Made by a program: the position numbers and the translations under genes. The notes beneath the pieces were generated by a model. It saw nothing but the letters and a program-made list of their open reading frames with translations. It was not told where the DNA came from and did no database searches. A stretch of DNA of 64,000 nt, taken from the NCBI RefSeq assembly GCF_039545035.1, contig NZ_BAABRO010000001.1:1-64000 (forward strand), written 5' to 3'. The DNA comes from Novipirellula caenicola. GTDB taxonomy: Bacteria > Planctomycetota > Planctomycetia > Pirellulales > Pirellulaceae. Within the stretch, counting starts at the first letter, position 1, and every line of letters begins with the position of its first letter. Below, piece by piece: positions 55,114-63,914 of the stretch.

Positions 55114-55516
55114 CTAGTCCTCAACAGGCTTCAAGAACGTCTCGGGTTTTCCAGCTTCATAAACAACGACGGTGTCGATGTTCTGACTTAGATCATTCGG
55201 ACTGCTTCCTGTTCCTGCTACGACCCGACTTTACACAAGCCCCACGAATCTCTCGTCGATCACGACATTCGACTTTGGTGGGGATACTTTGGTGGGGATA
55301 CTTTGGTGGGGATGTCGTCAGCTCCTTTGGAGAGTCATTCATTGCTGACAGACTTAGAGAAGCGACCAGTGCTACGAGCCAGCCGACAATCAATGCGCCG
55401 CGTAGCCAGTTTCCTTGTTGTGGAGAATGCTTGGAATAACTTGGAACGATAGCATCTATCAAACAATGCTGAGAATTGTCAAGCGATACATCACGAGCGG
55501 TGGCGGTGAACGGCAA
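55114..55516 (-). pseudogene. Single-helix protein disrupted by a triplicated 14-bp repeat
   Basis: A TTG start near 55516 opens a frame with one helix ('GALIVGWLVALVASLSLSA') that then runs into three tandem 14-bp units (55273-55314) and ends out of frame at 55193. With a single unit the frame would read 'PPKSNVVIDERFVGLV' to a stop, and the same frame continues beyond it as 'RVVAGTGSSPNDLSQNIDTV' and 'VVYEAGKPETFLKPVED' to 55114. So repeat expansion plus a stop has degraded a small membrane-anchored protein. Confidence 0.55.
55273..55314. repeat. 14-bp triplication inside a gene
   Basis: CTTTGGTGGGGATA at 55273, 55287 and (last base G) 55301. As 14 is not a multiple of 3, each change in copy number moves the reading frame. 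Confidence 0.95.
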
Positions 55517-55734
55517 TGGTCACCCGGTCCGAGCAGACGAGATGTCACCAAGCAAAGTGCATTTGAGAACTCGGATGCACCACTTGGCTCTGGATCTTTT
55601 AGCACAGGAGCTGGTTTGACCTTCAGCACAAGTGCAAGCCAAGAGGATACCAGAACTTGACCGCCGGCGCATCATGTCTCCTGTTCAATCCGACCGCGCC
55701 GATCGCTGGATACAGAGAAATCATTTCAATGATC
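55517..55734. other. Intergenic, no gene seen
   Basis: Contains a loose palindrome near 55480-55560 ('GAGCGGTGGCGGTGAACGGC') of the attC-like type but too degenerate to call. Confidence 0.3.
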
Positions 55735-56274
55735 TTAGCGGGGCACTCCGAATGCATCGACTGGTTCGTCACCCTTTGCTGCAGGCTGGCAAAGTGCCGC
55801 CTCCAGCTCAATCGCGGCCAACGTCGCTGCGATCAAAGCCAAGGGGACAATGATCAGATCAACCGAACCACTGCCAATCGCTGCAAAAAGCGGATACTTA
55901 ACCAAGTTGCCTGTGGCGAAAAAAGCACAAACGAAGACACATCCGCTTACAAGCCTTGTTGTAACCGTTGAGCGGTAGGGTCCACGCCACCTGCGTCGAA
56001 CGTGTCGCCAACTCATTGTCAGAAGGAATCCAGCAAGAAAACACGGTATCGAGAAGGAGGGTCGCGAGAGCTGCCGGACCACCTTTCGAGCGACAATATC
56101 CAATCGCACAAGCCCTTCATGAAACCATTCGAAGAACGCTACGGAAATACACAACCCAACGACCATGCCTAACGCATAGGAGGCAATCAGAACCGCAGAG
56201 TGACTAAATTTCTTCTGAGGTGAAGTCGAATCCGAAAAGTCAGTAAGCGATGATGGGGTGTAAGGATTGGACAT
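55735..56274 (-). CDS. NPYTPS-motif multi-helix membrane protein
   Basis: 179 residues from the ATG at 56274 (MSNPYTPSSLTDFSD). About five helices: 'SAVLIASYALGMVVGLCISVAF', 'FSIPCFLAGFLLTMSW', 'LVSGCVFVCAFFATGNLV', 'FAAIGSGSVDLIIVPLALIAATLAAIELE'. A basic loop ('RHVRRRWRGPYR') marks the cytoplasmic side. One of the N-terminal-motif family members. Function unknown. Confidence 0.75.
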   Translation of the reverse strand: MSNPYTPSSLTDFSDSTSPQKKFSHSAVLIASYALGMVVGLCISVAFFEWFHEGLVRLDIVARKVVRQLSRPSFSIPCFLAGFLLTMSWRHVRRRWRGPYRSTVTTRLVSGCVFVCAFFATGNLVKYPLFAAIGSGSVDLIIVPLALIAATLAAIELEAALCQPAAKGDEPVDAFGVPR

Positions 56275-56289
56275 CAATCACGAAAACCT

Positions 56290-56375
56290 GTTGGCGAACG
56301 GTGTGTTGCGTGGGCTGCGGCAGTTTAATTTCCAGTTGTGAACAGCGGCCACGGCCGCTCTGTCACCTCCAATTT
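56290..56375 (-). repeat. attC-like palindrome, degenerate
   Basis: Arms 'GGCGAACGGTGTGTTGCGTG' and 'GGCCACGGCCGCTCTGTCAC' are partly complementary, with 'TTTCCAGTTGTGAACA' in the interior, also seen near 52349 and 63833. Between the genes at 56274 and 56376. Confidence 0.35.
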
Positions 56376-56888
56376 TTATTCGTCGCGTAGGGAGGCGAGC
56401 GTGAGCGTCATGCGTATTCCTTGCAAATCACGATTAGGGTCAGTCCAAAGACACTCTCCAGTAGAACGAAACCCTTGTTTTTCATAAAACTTGATGGCCC
56501 TGCCGTTGATGCTTGTGACCGACAAAACAAGATGATGAATGCCTACTTCGGCGGCCCAGACTCGCAGTTGCCCCAGCAGTATCGACGCTGCCGGCGAACC
56601 TCGCTGATCGGGATCAACCCACATCTGCACGATCTCACCAGAGGCAGTGTCTTGATCGCGGTACAACGCAGCTAATCCGACACACTGATCCGCGGCAAAG
56701 GCAAATTGAGTATTGCGATCGATTCCATCACTGGTGGAAAGAATCTGATCCCTCCACGAAGCATGATCTCTTCTGATCGCAGCTTCGTAAGTTGAGCCGA
56801 ACGCACCAGGGCTGTCTTGCAGTGCGCGAAGCCGGATGCTTCGAAACAAGTCGACGTCGGCGTTCGTGGCTCTGCGACAGGAGATCAT
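56376..56888 (-). CDS. GNAT-family N-acetyltransferase
   Basis: 170 residues with an ATG start. Motif pattern of GNAT: N-terminal 'ISCRRATNADVDLFRSIRLRALQDSPGAFGST', central 'QCVGLAALYRDQDTASGEIVQMWVDPDQRGSPAASILLGQL' (the acetyl-CoA loop, normally R/Q-x-x-G-x-A/G, here QRGSPA), and 'HHLVLSVTSINGRAIKFYEKQGFRSTGECL'. Soluble; transfers acetyl from CoA to an amine of unknown identity. GNAT genes are frequent passengers in integron cassettes. Confidence 0.9.
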   Translation of the reverse strand: MISCRRATNADVDLFRSIRLRALQDSPGAFGSTYEAAIRRDHASWRDQILSTSDGIDRNTQFAFAADQCVGLAALYRDQDTASGEIVQMWVDPDQRGSPAASILLGQLRVWAAEVGIHHLVLSVTSINGRAIKFYEKQGFRSTGECLWTDPNRDLQGIRMTLTLASLRDE

Positions 56889-57079
56889 AAACTTCTATTC
56901 GAATTACGTTTGACGTGACCGCGATCCGGCAGTTGACCTTGTGATGGCCTAGTGATGGCCAAGTATAGCAATGCCGAATGTGCGGTGCATGTTGCAGGCA
57001 CATGCAGTGAACCGCACGGCCGGCTAAAAGCATTGCGATTCAAAAAAGCCTCTTCGGCCACCCAGTACGAGTAAACCGG

Positions 57080-57600
57080 GGTCGCTTTGGTTTAGGTTAA
57101 GCTTTGCGTTCACTGCTTGCCACCGGTTTCGCTTACATGGTGTCACAAGAGTTTACCCCTGCCTCTTTGCCACTGGGCCCCACACCGATCCGGACGCGCC
57201 GCGTGACAGCATCCGGCTCTCAGCCGACACTTCTGCATTGCCATTGCCTCGCATTCTTCAGTCGCAATCAAATCGTGCGAATCACGCAAATCATCGCGAT
57301 CAACAACTCGAACGAGCCGTGGTAACGGCGGCAGCATTGAGCCCCATGCGTGAGCATGGGGTTTCGGACACGTCAGCACCACCATAGCCGCGATAGCGGC
57401 TGCAGCGATCGACGCACCGTCCAGCCGACGAGTTGAATTGGCGACCACGCTCCCATTAAACACAACGTCCTCGAATGATCCAAAAACAGGCAAAAACATG
57501 GGTGACAAAAACATGAATTCAGAAGAAGAGGGTGCTCACCGCTCCGGCTTTCCAATCTTTCTGTCGCACCAATCTTTCTGCCCAACATCCACCATTGTCA
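57080..57600. repeat. Family A repeat block, copy 5
   Basis: Matches 53010-53440 ('TTAAGCTTTGCGTTCACTGC', 'CGCCGCGTGACAGCATCCGG'), with an added GNRA hairpin segment at 57342-57361, and ends in CCAATCTTTCTGTCGCAC then CAATCTTTCTGCCC. Followed by the longest 7-bp + 8-bp tract. Confidence 0.85.
57342..57361. ncRNA. GNRA-tetraloop hairpin CCCCATGC-GTGA-GCATGGGG
   Basis: Second copy of the 50013 hairpin with loop GTGA. Same stem sequence. Confidence 0.55.
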
Positions 57601-57606
57601 GCCGAG

Positions 57607-57770
57607 CACTCCTCACTCCTCACTCCTCACTCCTCACTCCTCACTCCTCACTCCTCACTCCTCACTCCTCACTCCTCACTCCGTGTCTCCGTGTCTCCGT
57701 GTCTCCGTGTCTCCGTGTCTCCGTGTCTCCGTGTCTCCGTGTCTCCCTGTCTCCCTGTCTCCCTGTCCAA
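57607..57770. repeat. Composite tract: 7-bp x ~11 then 8-bp x 11, fused to a gene
   Basis: CACTCCT repeated ~11 times (57607-57682), eight GTGTCTCC and three CTGTCTCC (57683-57770). The minus-strand gene 57669-58562 reads through the whole 8-bp part and stops in the 7-bp part. Confidence 0.95.
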
Positions 57771-58562
57771 CTCATTGTTCTCCGCCACACTCAACAGCTG
57801 TGACTCCGAGTACACAGCGTTGATCTTGAGCGAATCACCATCTTCGTCGCTGAAAAGATGGTAAACGACAAAGAGACTATAGGCAGCTGGTTTGTCCGGC
57901 GCATCGATTAGCATGGTGATTTCGTGCCTCTCGCCTGGCTCAATCGTGGAAAAACGTTCGTCAAGTTCCATCTTGGAACACGAGCGGGCACACCACACCG
58001 CGTCTTGGTCTCCCCACAACGCCATCAACTCGGGACGGAAGCCTGCGACAGGCTTGTCTCCAGTTCCGATTAACGTCAATCGAAGTTCAACTTTGTCGCC
58101 CGCCGCGTATTTCCCGAGGTCGTGAAGTTCAAGACGAATGCCATCCTTGTCCACCAGCGGCATGAACCCGGTCGTGAGGTTGATCGATGTTCCATTGTAG
58201 TTTCCACGAGAACCACTCCGCTTTGTTCGGATACCCCATGGTGTTTCAAGAGTAAGGTATTGTTCCCTGACTGACTCGGACACCAAGAACGTAAGCTTTT
58301 TCGTTCCGCTACCATCTGCAGAATCGAATTCTATCCATTCTCCCCAACCGTCGGTTTCAATGTAATCTTCAGGAATTGCGAAACCGTGTTGCCGGCACAT
58401 TTCTTCGGTAACAAGTAGCGGTGTGGTACCAAGCAACTGGCCTCGGTGGAACACTTGTGTGTCGGCGACTTCTGCGTCGATAGTCGCAACCACCGTGGAG
58501 CCGCTGCAGCCAGAGAAAATCACAACGCACAAATGCAAGATAAAAAAATAGTTACGCATCAT
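57669..58562 (-). CDS. Lipoprotein with repeat-encoded C-terminal tail
   Basis: 297 residues from the ATG at 58562 (or 58559). 'FFILHLCVVIFSGC' is a lipoprotein signal, Cys19. The first domain ('STVVATIDAEVADTQVFHRG', then 'LLGTTPLLVTEEM') resembles a PEGA-like strand pattern; the second is a beta sandwich ('VELRLTLIGTGDKPVAGFRP', 'EPGERHEITMLIDAPDKPAA'). The last ~35 residues (a GDTETRRH octapeptide repeated four times, then SEE) come from the 8-bp and 7-bp tracts, so the original C-terminus is lost or extended. Confidence 0.8.
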   Translation of the reverse strand: MMRNYFFILHLCVVIFSGCSGSTVVATIDAEVADTQVFHRGQLLGTTPLLVTEEMCRQHGFAIPEDYIETDGWGEWIEFDSADGSGTKKLTFLVSESVREQYLTLETPWGIRTKRSGSRGNYNGTSINLTTGFMPLVDKDGIRLELHDLGKYAAGDKVELRLTLIGTGDKPVAGFRPELMALWGDQDAVWCARSCSKMELDERFSTIEPGERHEITMLIDAPDKPAAYSLFVVYHLFSDEDGDSLKINAVYSESQLLSVAENNELDRETGRQGDTETRRHGDTETRRHGDTETRSEE

Positions 58563-58639
58563 GGACTTGCTTTCGGTGACCGGCGCACGTGAAAGATTTT
58601 CAAATTTAAAAACGTTGATTCGCGTATTCGGGTGCACGC

Positions 58640-59070
58640 GATCGTTCTGGATAAATGGTTGGAACAATGCAGGTGGTCCAATCTCGCTAGAGCCTGAAAG
58701 TATACCCAAGCCGGGTGCCCGCTGCAGCGATCTTGGTGGAGAGGCATTGAACCACAAATAAACTCAAATGGACGCAGACTTTGAAACAGAAGAATCTGTG
58801 TTCATCCGCGTTCATCGGTGGCTAGCTGGGTTGGTGAGTCGAGATCCCCAGTGATCGAACACGCGGCAAGCAGAGTCGCCACTGGGAACAGGCACCGACC
58901 CCCGCGGGCAACAACCGATAGCATACCGCGTCGATGGACCGCGTTCTCATTCCGTCACGCCCCCCTTCCGTCAGTTGACGTGGGGATTCGCACAGACGCA
59001 AGCGGCGACACCAGAGTTGCAGTCGGCAAGTCCTCCGTTGACTCTGTTCCCTCCTGTTCCCCGCGACTCG
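58640..59070. repeat. Repeat block E, copy 1
   Basis: Parallel to 62450-62890: 'GGATAAATGGTTGGAACAAT', 'AACCACAAATAAACTCAAAT', 'GTGTTCATCCGCGTTCATCG', 'CCCCAGTGATCGAACACGCG', 'GACCCCCGCGGGCAAC'. Contains a CCACAGAT-type dyad near 58748-58830. No gene in 58563-59233. Confidence 0.8.
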
Positions 59071-59233
59071 AATCCGCTGTCAAACGCACCGATCCATCGA
59101 GTGCACCACTTCGCCAAATACAACGTGCTGACCGCGCACGTTCAAAGCTAGAACGTTCCACGTCACTGCGATCGGGCGGTTGACGTCGCGAAGGCCTAGT
59201 TTGGCAAGGCCCGATCTGCTGTGAACGTTGTGG

Positions 59234-59707
59234 CTATTCGCTTCTTGTCCCGTCCAAAGTATGAATGTGGTCAAGTTCTCGAAGAAAAGCTCGCTCAGTC
59301 ATCGTACAGATTACGACGGGAACCAGCATTACAAGCAAAACTTCAGCGAACTTACTTGGCAACGGAATGAGGTACAGGTAGTCCACAATCATGTGATTCA
59401 CTGGCATGGCAGTCGCGCCGAGTATGCATCCGCCAAGCAGACGGCCAGGCAATGCAATCCAGGCACTGCTGACAGTGTGGGAGATTCCGTTGAACCGTCC
59501 AACAAGGAACGCGAAAAGAAATGCAGGGAAAACATTTCTAAGCAACGCACCCGGCGTTCCCAAATAAACGGCAAGATCGTTCCCTGTCGATGCAATTGTG
59601 GTCAATTCAAACGTAATCGTTGCGGACACCGCAAACGGAACGGGCCAGGTGCGCATACTTGGTGTGCCATTGACAATGGCGGCAGCTTCGTAAGGATTCT
59701 GGGTCAT
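59234..59707 (-). CDS. NPYEAA-motif membrane protein
   Basis: 157 residues from the ATG at 59707 (MTQNPYEAAAIVNGT), chosen because it starts just outside the attC-like palindrome (59722-59816); the frame is open further 5' but would translate that palindrome. Four to five helices: 'WPVPFAVSATITFELTTIAS', 'LLRNVFPAFLFAFLVGRFNG', 'GGCILGATAMPVNHMIVDYLY', 'FAEVLLVMLVPVVICTMTER'. Function unknown. Confidence 0.75.
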   Translation of the reverse strand: MTQNPYEAAAIVNGTPSMRTWPVPFAVSATITFELTTIASTGNDLAVYLGTPGALLRNVFPAFLFAFLVGRFNGISHTVSSAWIALPGRLLGGCILGATAMPVNHMIVDYLYLIPLPSKFAEVLLVMLVPVVICTMTERAFLRELDHIHTLDGTRSE

Positions 59708-59721
59708 CAATGGTTTTCGTC

Positions 59722-59816
59722 GGGTAGTGTTGGCGACGTGCGGGGCGGCGGAAGTTGAATCGCAAGCAGACCAAACCGGCGCCCACCACCGCTCCGTTAC
59801 CATCACTTGGTTACCC
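59722..59816 (-). repeat. attC-like site, strong example
   Basis: Plus strand GGGTAGTGTTGGCGACGTG, GGGGCGGCGGAAGTTGAAT, then CACCACCGCTCCGTTACCAT and GGTTACCC. Arms pair with bulges; the minus-strand 5' end is GGGTAAC. Closely related to 11940-12033, including the shared interior 'GCAAGCAGAC'. Confidence 0.65.
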
Positions 59817-59915
59817 ACTTTTTTGAGGAGCATCGAAAACAAGTACGGCCGCTGCGATCAACAATCTATGCATTTCGTTTTTGTACAACACCACCTCTGA
59901 TTGATTGTACAGCGT

Positions 59916-60107
59916 CTAATTCACTTCCGACAGGACAGTTGCATTTTCTGAATGATCGACAACTGAAACCCTGACGGCAACCAAGTCGCCGAAGAGTTGA
60001 TTCACAACGAAACGTTTGCAGGTTGGATAAATTTCTGTCGGAAAACGACAGGCAACACCGGGCGTGAAGAGAAAGTTGCCCATGTCAAATTCGGCGGCAA
60101 ACCCCAT
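59916..60107 (-). CDS. Possible very small soluble protein
   Basis: 63 residues from the ATG at 60107 (MGFAAEFDMGNFLFTPGVAC, then 'FVVNQLFGDLVAVRVSVVDH'). The pattern looks like a small beta domain, and the frame fills the space between the 60126-60668 gene and the palindrome at 59722. Coding character is plausible but unsupported by any family. Confidence 0.4.
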   Translation of the reverse strand: MGFAAEFDMGNFLFTPGVACRFPTEIYPTCKRFVVNQLFGDLVAVRVSVVDHSENATVLSEVN

Positions 60108-60125
60108 TCGCAATGAAAGCCCTGG

Positions 60126-60668
60126 CTATCCGCACTCGACTTTCGTCCGTTGGGTCGGATCCGGCATCGTGGCAAATCCAACAATGAGTCCCAGCGCAAG
60201 CAAAGGGATGGTCAGTATAAAAAGATGAGGCCCACCTAAGGATCCGGTCCACCAAATCAAAATTGCTGACGGAACAGTGACAATTGCGGAACACGCAGAC
60301 GACACGAACACAACGTGAAGAAATCGGTCGGTTATTCGCGACCTCAACACAAAATACAGTGGGCAGAGGACCGAGCAGAATGCAGCCCAGAAATAAAACA
60401 GCTCGATCAGAACGCCGAACCATTGAGGTGTCATATCGATATCGGCATCCGTGACCTTCGCTACAGGAACAGAATCGAAGTCTTGCATGAAGTCTTCAAG
60501 CGTTGGCACAGCGGGCGGATTGAAAAGTGAGTTGTCATCCAGTCGCTTAACCCACGCGTTCTGGTCGTGGTGCAGAGTGGCGATCCATTCGCATGACCAC
60601 GTCGCCAGAACCATCGAGGTTGCAAACATCACGCCGACGACAAGTCGCAAAGTTAAAGTAAAATCCAA
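60126..60668 (-). CDS. Five-helix membrane protein, unknown
   Basis: About 180 residues if the TTG at 60668 is used (MDFTLTLRLVVGVMFATSMV); the frame upstream lies inside an attC-like palindrome. Helices: 'LRLVVGVMFATSMVLATWSC', 'FGVLIELFYFWAAFCSVLCPLYFVL', 'LHVVFVSSACSAIVTVPSAILIWW', 'LFILTIPLLALGLIVGFATM', with an extracytoplasmic acidic loop ('PTLEDFMQDFDSVPVAKVTD') after the first. Function unknown. Confidence 0.65.
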   Translation of the reverse strand: MDFTLTLRLVVGVMFATSMVLATWSCEWIATLHHDQNAWVKRLDDNSLFNPPAVPTLEDFMQDFDSVPVAKVTDADIDMTPQWFGVLIELFYFWAAFCSVLCPLYFVLRSRITDRFLHVVFVSSACSAIVTVPSAILIWWTGSLGGPHLFILTIPLLALGLIVGFATMPDPTQRTKVECG

Positions 60669-60681
60669 TGTTGTCTGGCTC

Positions 60682-60771
60682 GGATAACGGGGGCGATGGG
60701 CGCGCTGCAAACGGTGACGGAACCACTTTAAAAAAAGATGCCGCCGCTCCGTCGCCATCGCATGGTTCCCC
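60682..60771 (-). repeat. attC-like palindrome
   Basis: GGATAACGGGGGCGATGGGC on the left, then 'GCCGCCGCTCCGTCGCCATC' and GGTTCCCC on the right. On the minus strand it ends in CGTTATCC, which keeps GTT. Downstream of it (60772-60860) is the same segment found after 11070-11154. Confidence 0.55.
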
Positions 60772-60896
60772 GGATTGCTGTAATGGGAGGTCGTTAACCA
60801 CGACGGTGAACGTTGCTCCAATCATAGCGAGCGCAACGCCACCAGGCAAATCCGTTTCCAGAGGCAATAAAAAAACTGAGTAGCTAAAAGAGGTGG

Positions 60897-60950
60897 GGCA
60901 AAATGATAAGCCAGCACGCGCGAATCATTTTGCCTCCTAGTCATTTTGCC
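60897..60950. repeat. GGCAAAATGAT inverted-repeat element, copy 3
   Basis: GGCAAAATGAT (60897-60907), AATCATTTTGCC (60923-60934), TAGTCATTTTGCC (60938-60950), then 'AATCGATCGACCGCGG'. The arms are perfect inverses. Confidence 0.85.
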
Positions 60951-61026
60951 AATCGATCGACCGCGGAGAGCATTTGCAACAGCGAGTTGACGCTTGCCAT
61001 TAAGTCAACGTGCTCAGTGGGAAATG

Positions 61027-61430
61027 TGGTGGTCACCTGGCGGCGATCCAAGTTTCGGTGCTCACGAAAACACGTTGCCGTCGCTCGGGTGCACCACGCT
61101 GGCTCTTGCGTCTGGCTTGCGTGGCGGACGAATCGCTAGTCGGACGGGGTCATTGAACCATAGGATAGCGACCGAAGTAGGCTCGAGCAGCAAACGACAA
61201 CGAAGAAACGGAAACGCAGCGATCTAGCGTCATATCATTCCGGGCGTCATTAACAACCACAGATACACGCAGATGTACACAGATACGATTCTCGATCAAC
61301 CACATCTGTGTCCATTTGGGTTAATCTGTGGTTAAGACCAACCGTGCATCGGTTTGACAGGAAGGCTTGAATTATCAGGACAGTTCAAATGAAAATGACA
61401 TTCGCCCGATACGATGTACCTGCCGCCGTG
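61027..61430. repeat. Repeat block D, copy 2, with CCACAGAT dyad
   Basis: Matches 10585-11000. The dyad at ~61248-61336 pairs 'AACAACCACAGATACACGCA' with the far arm ending 'TTAATCTGTGGTTAAGACC'. Block order here (attC-like, GGCAAAATGAT, D) is a rotation of that at 10.6-11.4 kb (D, attC-like, GGCAAAATGAT). Confidence 0.8.
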
Positions 61431-61555
61431 AGCTGCAAATAGGTTCGAGACCTGAGCAACCATTTCGCCTCCAATGGAGGCTGTGCACGATCCCGCAACA
61501 ACGCTAGTCGTCACCAAGTTCGCGCGGTGACGCTTGCCATTTCGGAGCCACCAGG

Positions 61556-62180
61556 TCGAGAACTTCCGAGCGAGTAGAACGGTGTCTTTCGGATGTTAGG
61601 ATACGCTTTGTGTTCACCGCTTGCCACCGATTTCTCCTTGTCGTGTCACCCTCTTTGATCCTTGTCCAATTGATCACCGACCCCTCTCCGAACCGGACTG
61701 GCACCGCCGGCGCATCCGGCTTCCAGCCGACACCTCTCACCTGACATCACTTTGCACGCTTCAATCGCGATCAAGTCCGCGCCACCAGCACTTGCCCCGT
61801 GGAAATCCATCTGATTCGCAGCGACTACCGTTCGCAAACGTTTACCCGCGAATCACACCAAGGATCGCGAATGAGTGCGGCATGACAAAACTGCCAAGGG
61901 GCAATCGCGCCGCAATCAACGACGCGAGACAACCGCGGAACCAGCGGCAATCGACGCATGGTTGAACCGTCGACGCAAATTACCGCCCAGTGAGCCCAAT
62001 AAAATCGACCTCCCCTGATGCTCCAAAACAAGCAAAAAAATGGGTGACAAAAAGATGAAGATCGAAACACAGGGCAGCAGCTACTGCGTCTCAAAAGTTC
62101 TTTCTGACGCACCAATTTTTCTGTCGGCCATCTGTTTTTTCCCAGGAGTACCCGAGCACCGATTCAGTCTGTGCCACGCT
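61556..62180. repeat. Family A repeat block, copy 6 (full length)
   Basis: Near full-length match to 12650-13253, including 'CTGGCACCGCCGGCGCATCC', 'GCCCCGTGGAAATCCATCTG', 'AAAATGGGTGACAAAAAGAT' and the doubled TTCTTTCTGACGCACC / AATTTTTCTGTC end. No 7-bp tract follows this copy. Confidence 0.85.
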
Positions 62181-62449
62181 CCTACTCAGGCATCGTTCGT
62201 CCTCTCGCCAGAACAGCTCACGCCAGAAGCCGGATATTGATTGGCAGCCACGGCGGTTGACGTGGATCCAATCATAGCGAGCGCAACGACCGCCAGTAGA
62301 TCCGTTTGCAGACGCTCCATCATGCATGAAGACCGTCTGAATCGCCGACACGACCGCGATCAAGTCATCATCGCCAGTCGGCAAACAGTACGGATCAGAT
62401 GACACGCGTGGACACGCTTGCCATTACCCACTAGCCCTGCCGCATGCTC

Positions 62450-62890
62450 GCCTGCTTCGGATGGCTCTGGCTAAACGGCTGGAACAACGCAGGTGCCCCA
62501 GTCTCACCAGAGCCCGAAAGTGCACTAAGTCCGGTGCCCGCAGCAACACTCTTGGCAGAGAAGACATGGAACCACAGATAAACGCAAATGGACGCAGAGT
62601 TTTAATTGGATGAATCTGTGTTCATCCGCGTTCATCTGTGGTTGGCTAAGTTAATGAGCCGAGAACCCCAGTGATCGACCACGCGGCAAGCCAAACTGAA
62701 GAACAATCGCCACTGGAGACAGGCACCGAACTCCGCGGGCAACACGCGATAGCTGCCACGTCGTAGGCCCACACCCCCATTCCGCCACGCCCGCTCTTCC
62801 GCCAGTTGTTGATGGGGTTTGCACAGGAGCAAACAGAGACAACAGAGTTCCAGTCGGCAATCCCACCGCTGACTCCGTTCCCTCCAGCGA
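62450..62890. repeat. Repeat block E, copy 2
   Basis: Parallel to 58640-59070, with the CCACAGAT dyad at 62572-62645 ('GAACCACAGATAAACGCAAA' and 'GCGTTCATCTGTGGTTGGCT') and an inverted 'ACAGGAGCAAACAGAGACAA', which is the reverse of a segment of the 15.2-16.7 kb array. No gene between 60669 and 63367. Confidence 0.8.
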
Positions 62891-63225
62891 GCCGCGGCAC
62901 GGACCACCGAGTGATCTATCGTCGCGGACCAGCGTAGGGAAAGGCAGGCTAAACGATGCAGCTTACGACCGTTCGAACCGTCAAAAACGAAGCGTTACCA
63001 GGAGAGCGGTCGCAGACGGTCTGCGCAGATCGCGAAACACGAGGCCCGCAGACACACTGGCAGACAATCTGGAAATGTACGAAGCGGCCCAGTTGCTGGC
63101 TGCAACTCGGCCCCCCAAGCCATCTCGGCCACCATCATCAGTCCTGCGGTCACGCGACAAGAAAGCAAAACCCTTCGTAAATTCTCTGGGTGATCGCTGA
63201 ATCTTCAAAGCGTTCCACCGGCCTT

Positions 63226-63298
63226 CTTGAACCAAGGCCTTGAACATCGGCTCCGCTCGTGCCTCGCTCCGCGATGTCCAAAGCCTTAATTGTTTAAG
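63226..63298 (-). repeat. attC-like site, strongest example
   Basis: 73 bp. CTTGAACCAAGGCCTTG then AACATCG on the left; CGATGTCCAAAGCCTT then AATTGTTTAAG on the right. The outer pairs are CTTGAAC / GTTTAAG (one mismatch), the inner pairs AAGGCC / AGCCTT and ACATCG / CGATGT, with unequal spacers (2 versus 4 bases), the attC signature. It lies 70 bases past the stop of the minus-strand gene 63368-63778 and shares AACAATTAAGGCTTTG with the 4144-4205 site. Confidence 0.7.
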
Positions 63299-63367
63299 TG
63301 TTCGTCGGTCTCCGTGTTTCGGTAACCACACATTGCAATCTAGTCCTTTTAGTATAGGGAGGACTGA

Positions 63368-63778
63368 TCAGGGAACCGAATCGCTAGGCTGACTTATAAA
63401 CGCGATAATCGGAACACTACCAAATGCTGCAAGTAGTAGCCCCAGCACTAGGGTTGCGACTTGGCTACGGAGTAGAGACGGGGCTTCCGCGATGCCGGCA
63501 ACTATTGCGATCATCGCTAGCATCGCCCAGGAGACTGTAGCATGTCGACCAAAGGCATCAAATTTGCGTCGTCCCAGCCAAATTGCCAGTGCCCCGAAGA
63601 CAAACATCGCAATTGCGACCCCGAGAAAGTGAAGACTGGCGAACAGCCCAGTCGGAATTGCGAACAAGCCGTGGAGCATTAACAACACACCGATCACGGA
63701 CAACGGCGTCGCTGCAGGATTCTGTGACGAATCAAAGCGTGCCGGGTCTGATGATGTTGGTGGTTCAAACGGGTTCAA
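63368..63778 (-). CDS. NPFEPP-motif membrane protein
   Basis: 136 residues from a TTG at 63778 with AGAAG 5 bases upstream. The N-terminus MNPFEPPTSSDPARFDSS carries the family motif; four helices follow ('PLSVIGVLLMLHGLFAIPTG', 'LHFLGVAIAMFVFGALAIWLG', 'ATVSWAMLAMIAIVAGIAEA', 'VATLVLGLLLAAFGSVPIIAF'). Ends in a polar tail. Function unknown. Followed by the best attC-like site. Confidence 0.78.
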   Translation of the reverse strand: MNPFEPPTSSDPARFDSSQNPAATPLSVIGVLLMLHGLFAIPTGLFASLHFLGVAIAMFVFGALAIWLGRRKFDAFGRHATVSWAMLAMIAIVAGIAEAPSLLRSQVATLVLGLLLAAFGSVPIIAFISQPSDSVP

Positions 63779-63914
63779 GAATTCTTCTAATCCGACGAAC
63801 GACGACCGTCACCAGGGACGGCGAGTGAATTTTCCATTTGTAAAAACACGATGCCGTCCTCCGTGTCTGCGGCATGGTTCTGCCTTCTCCGCGACAGAAA
63901 TCACCTTGAATCGA

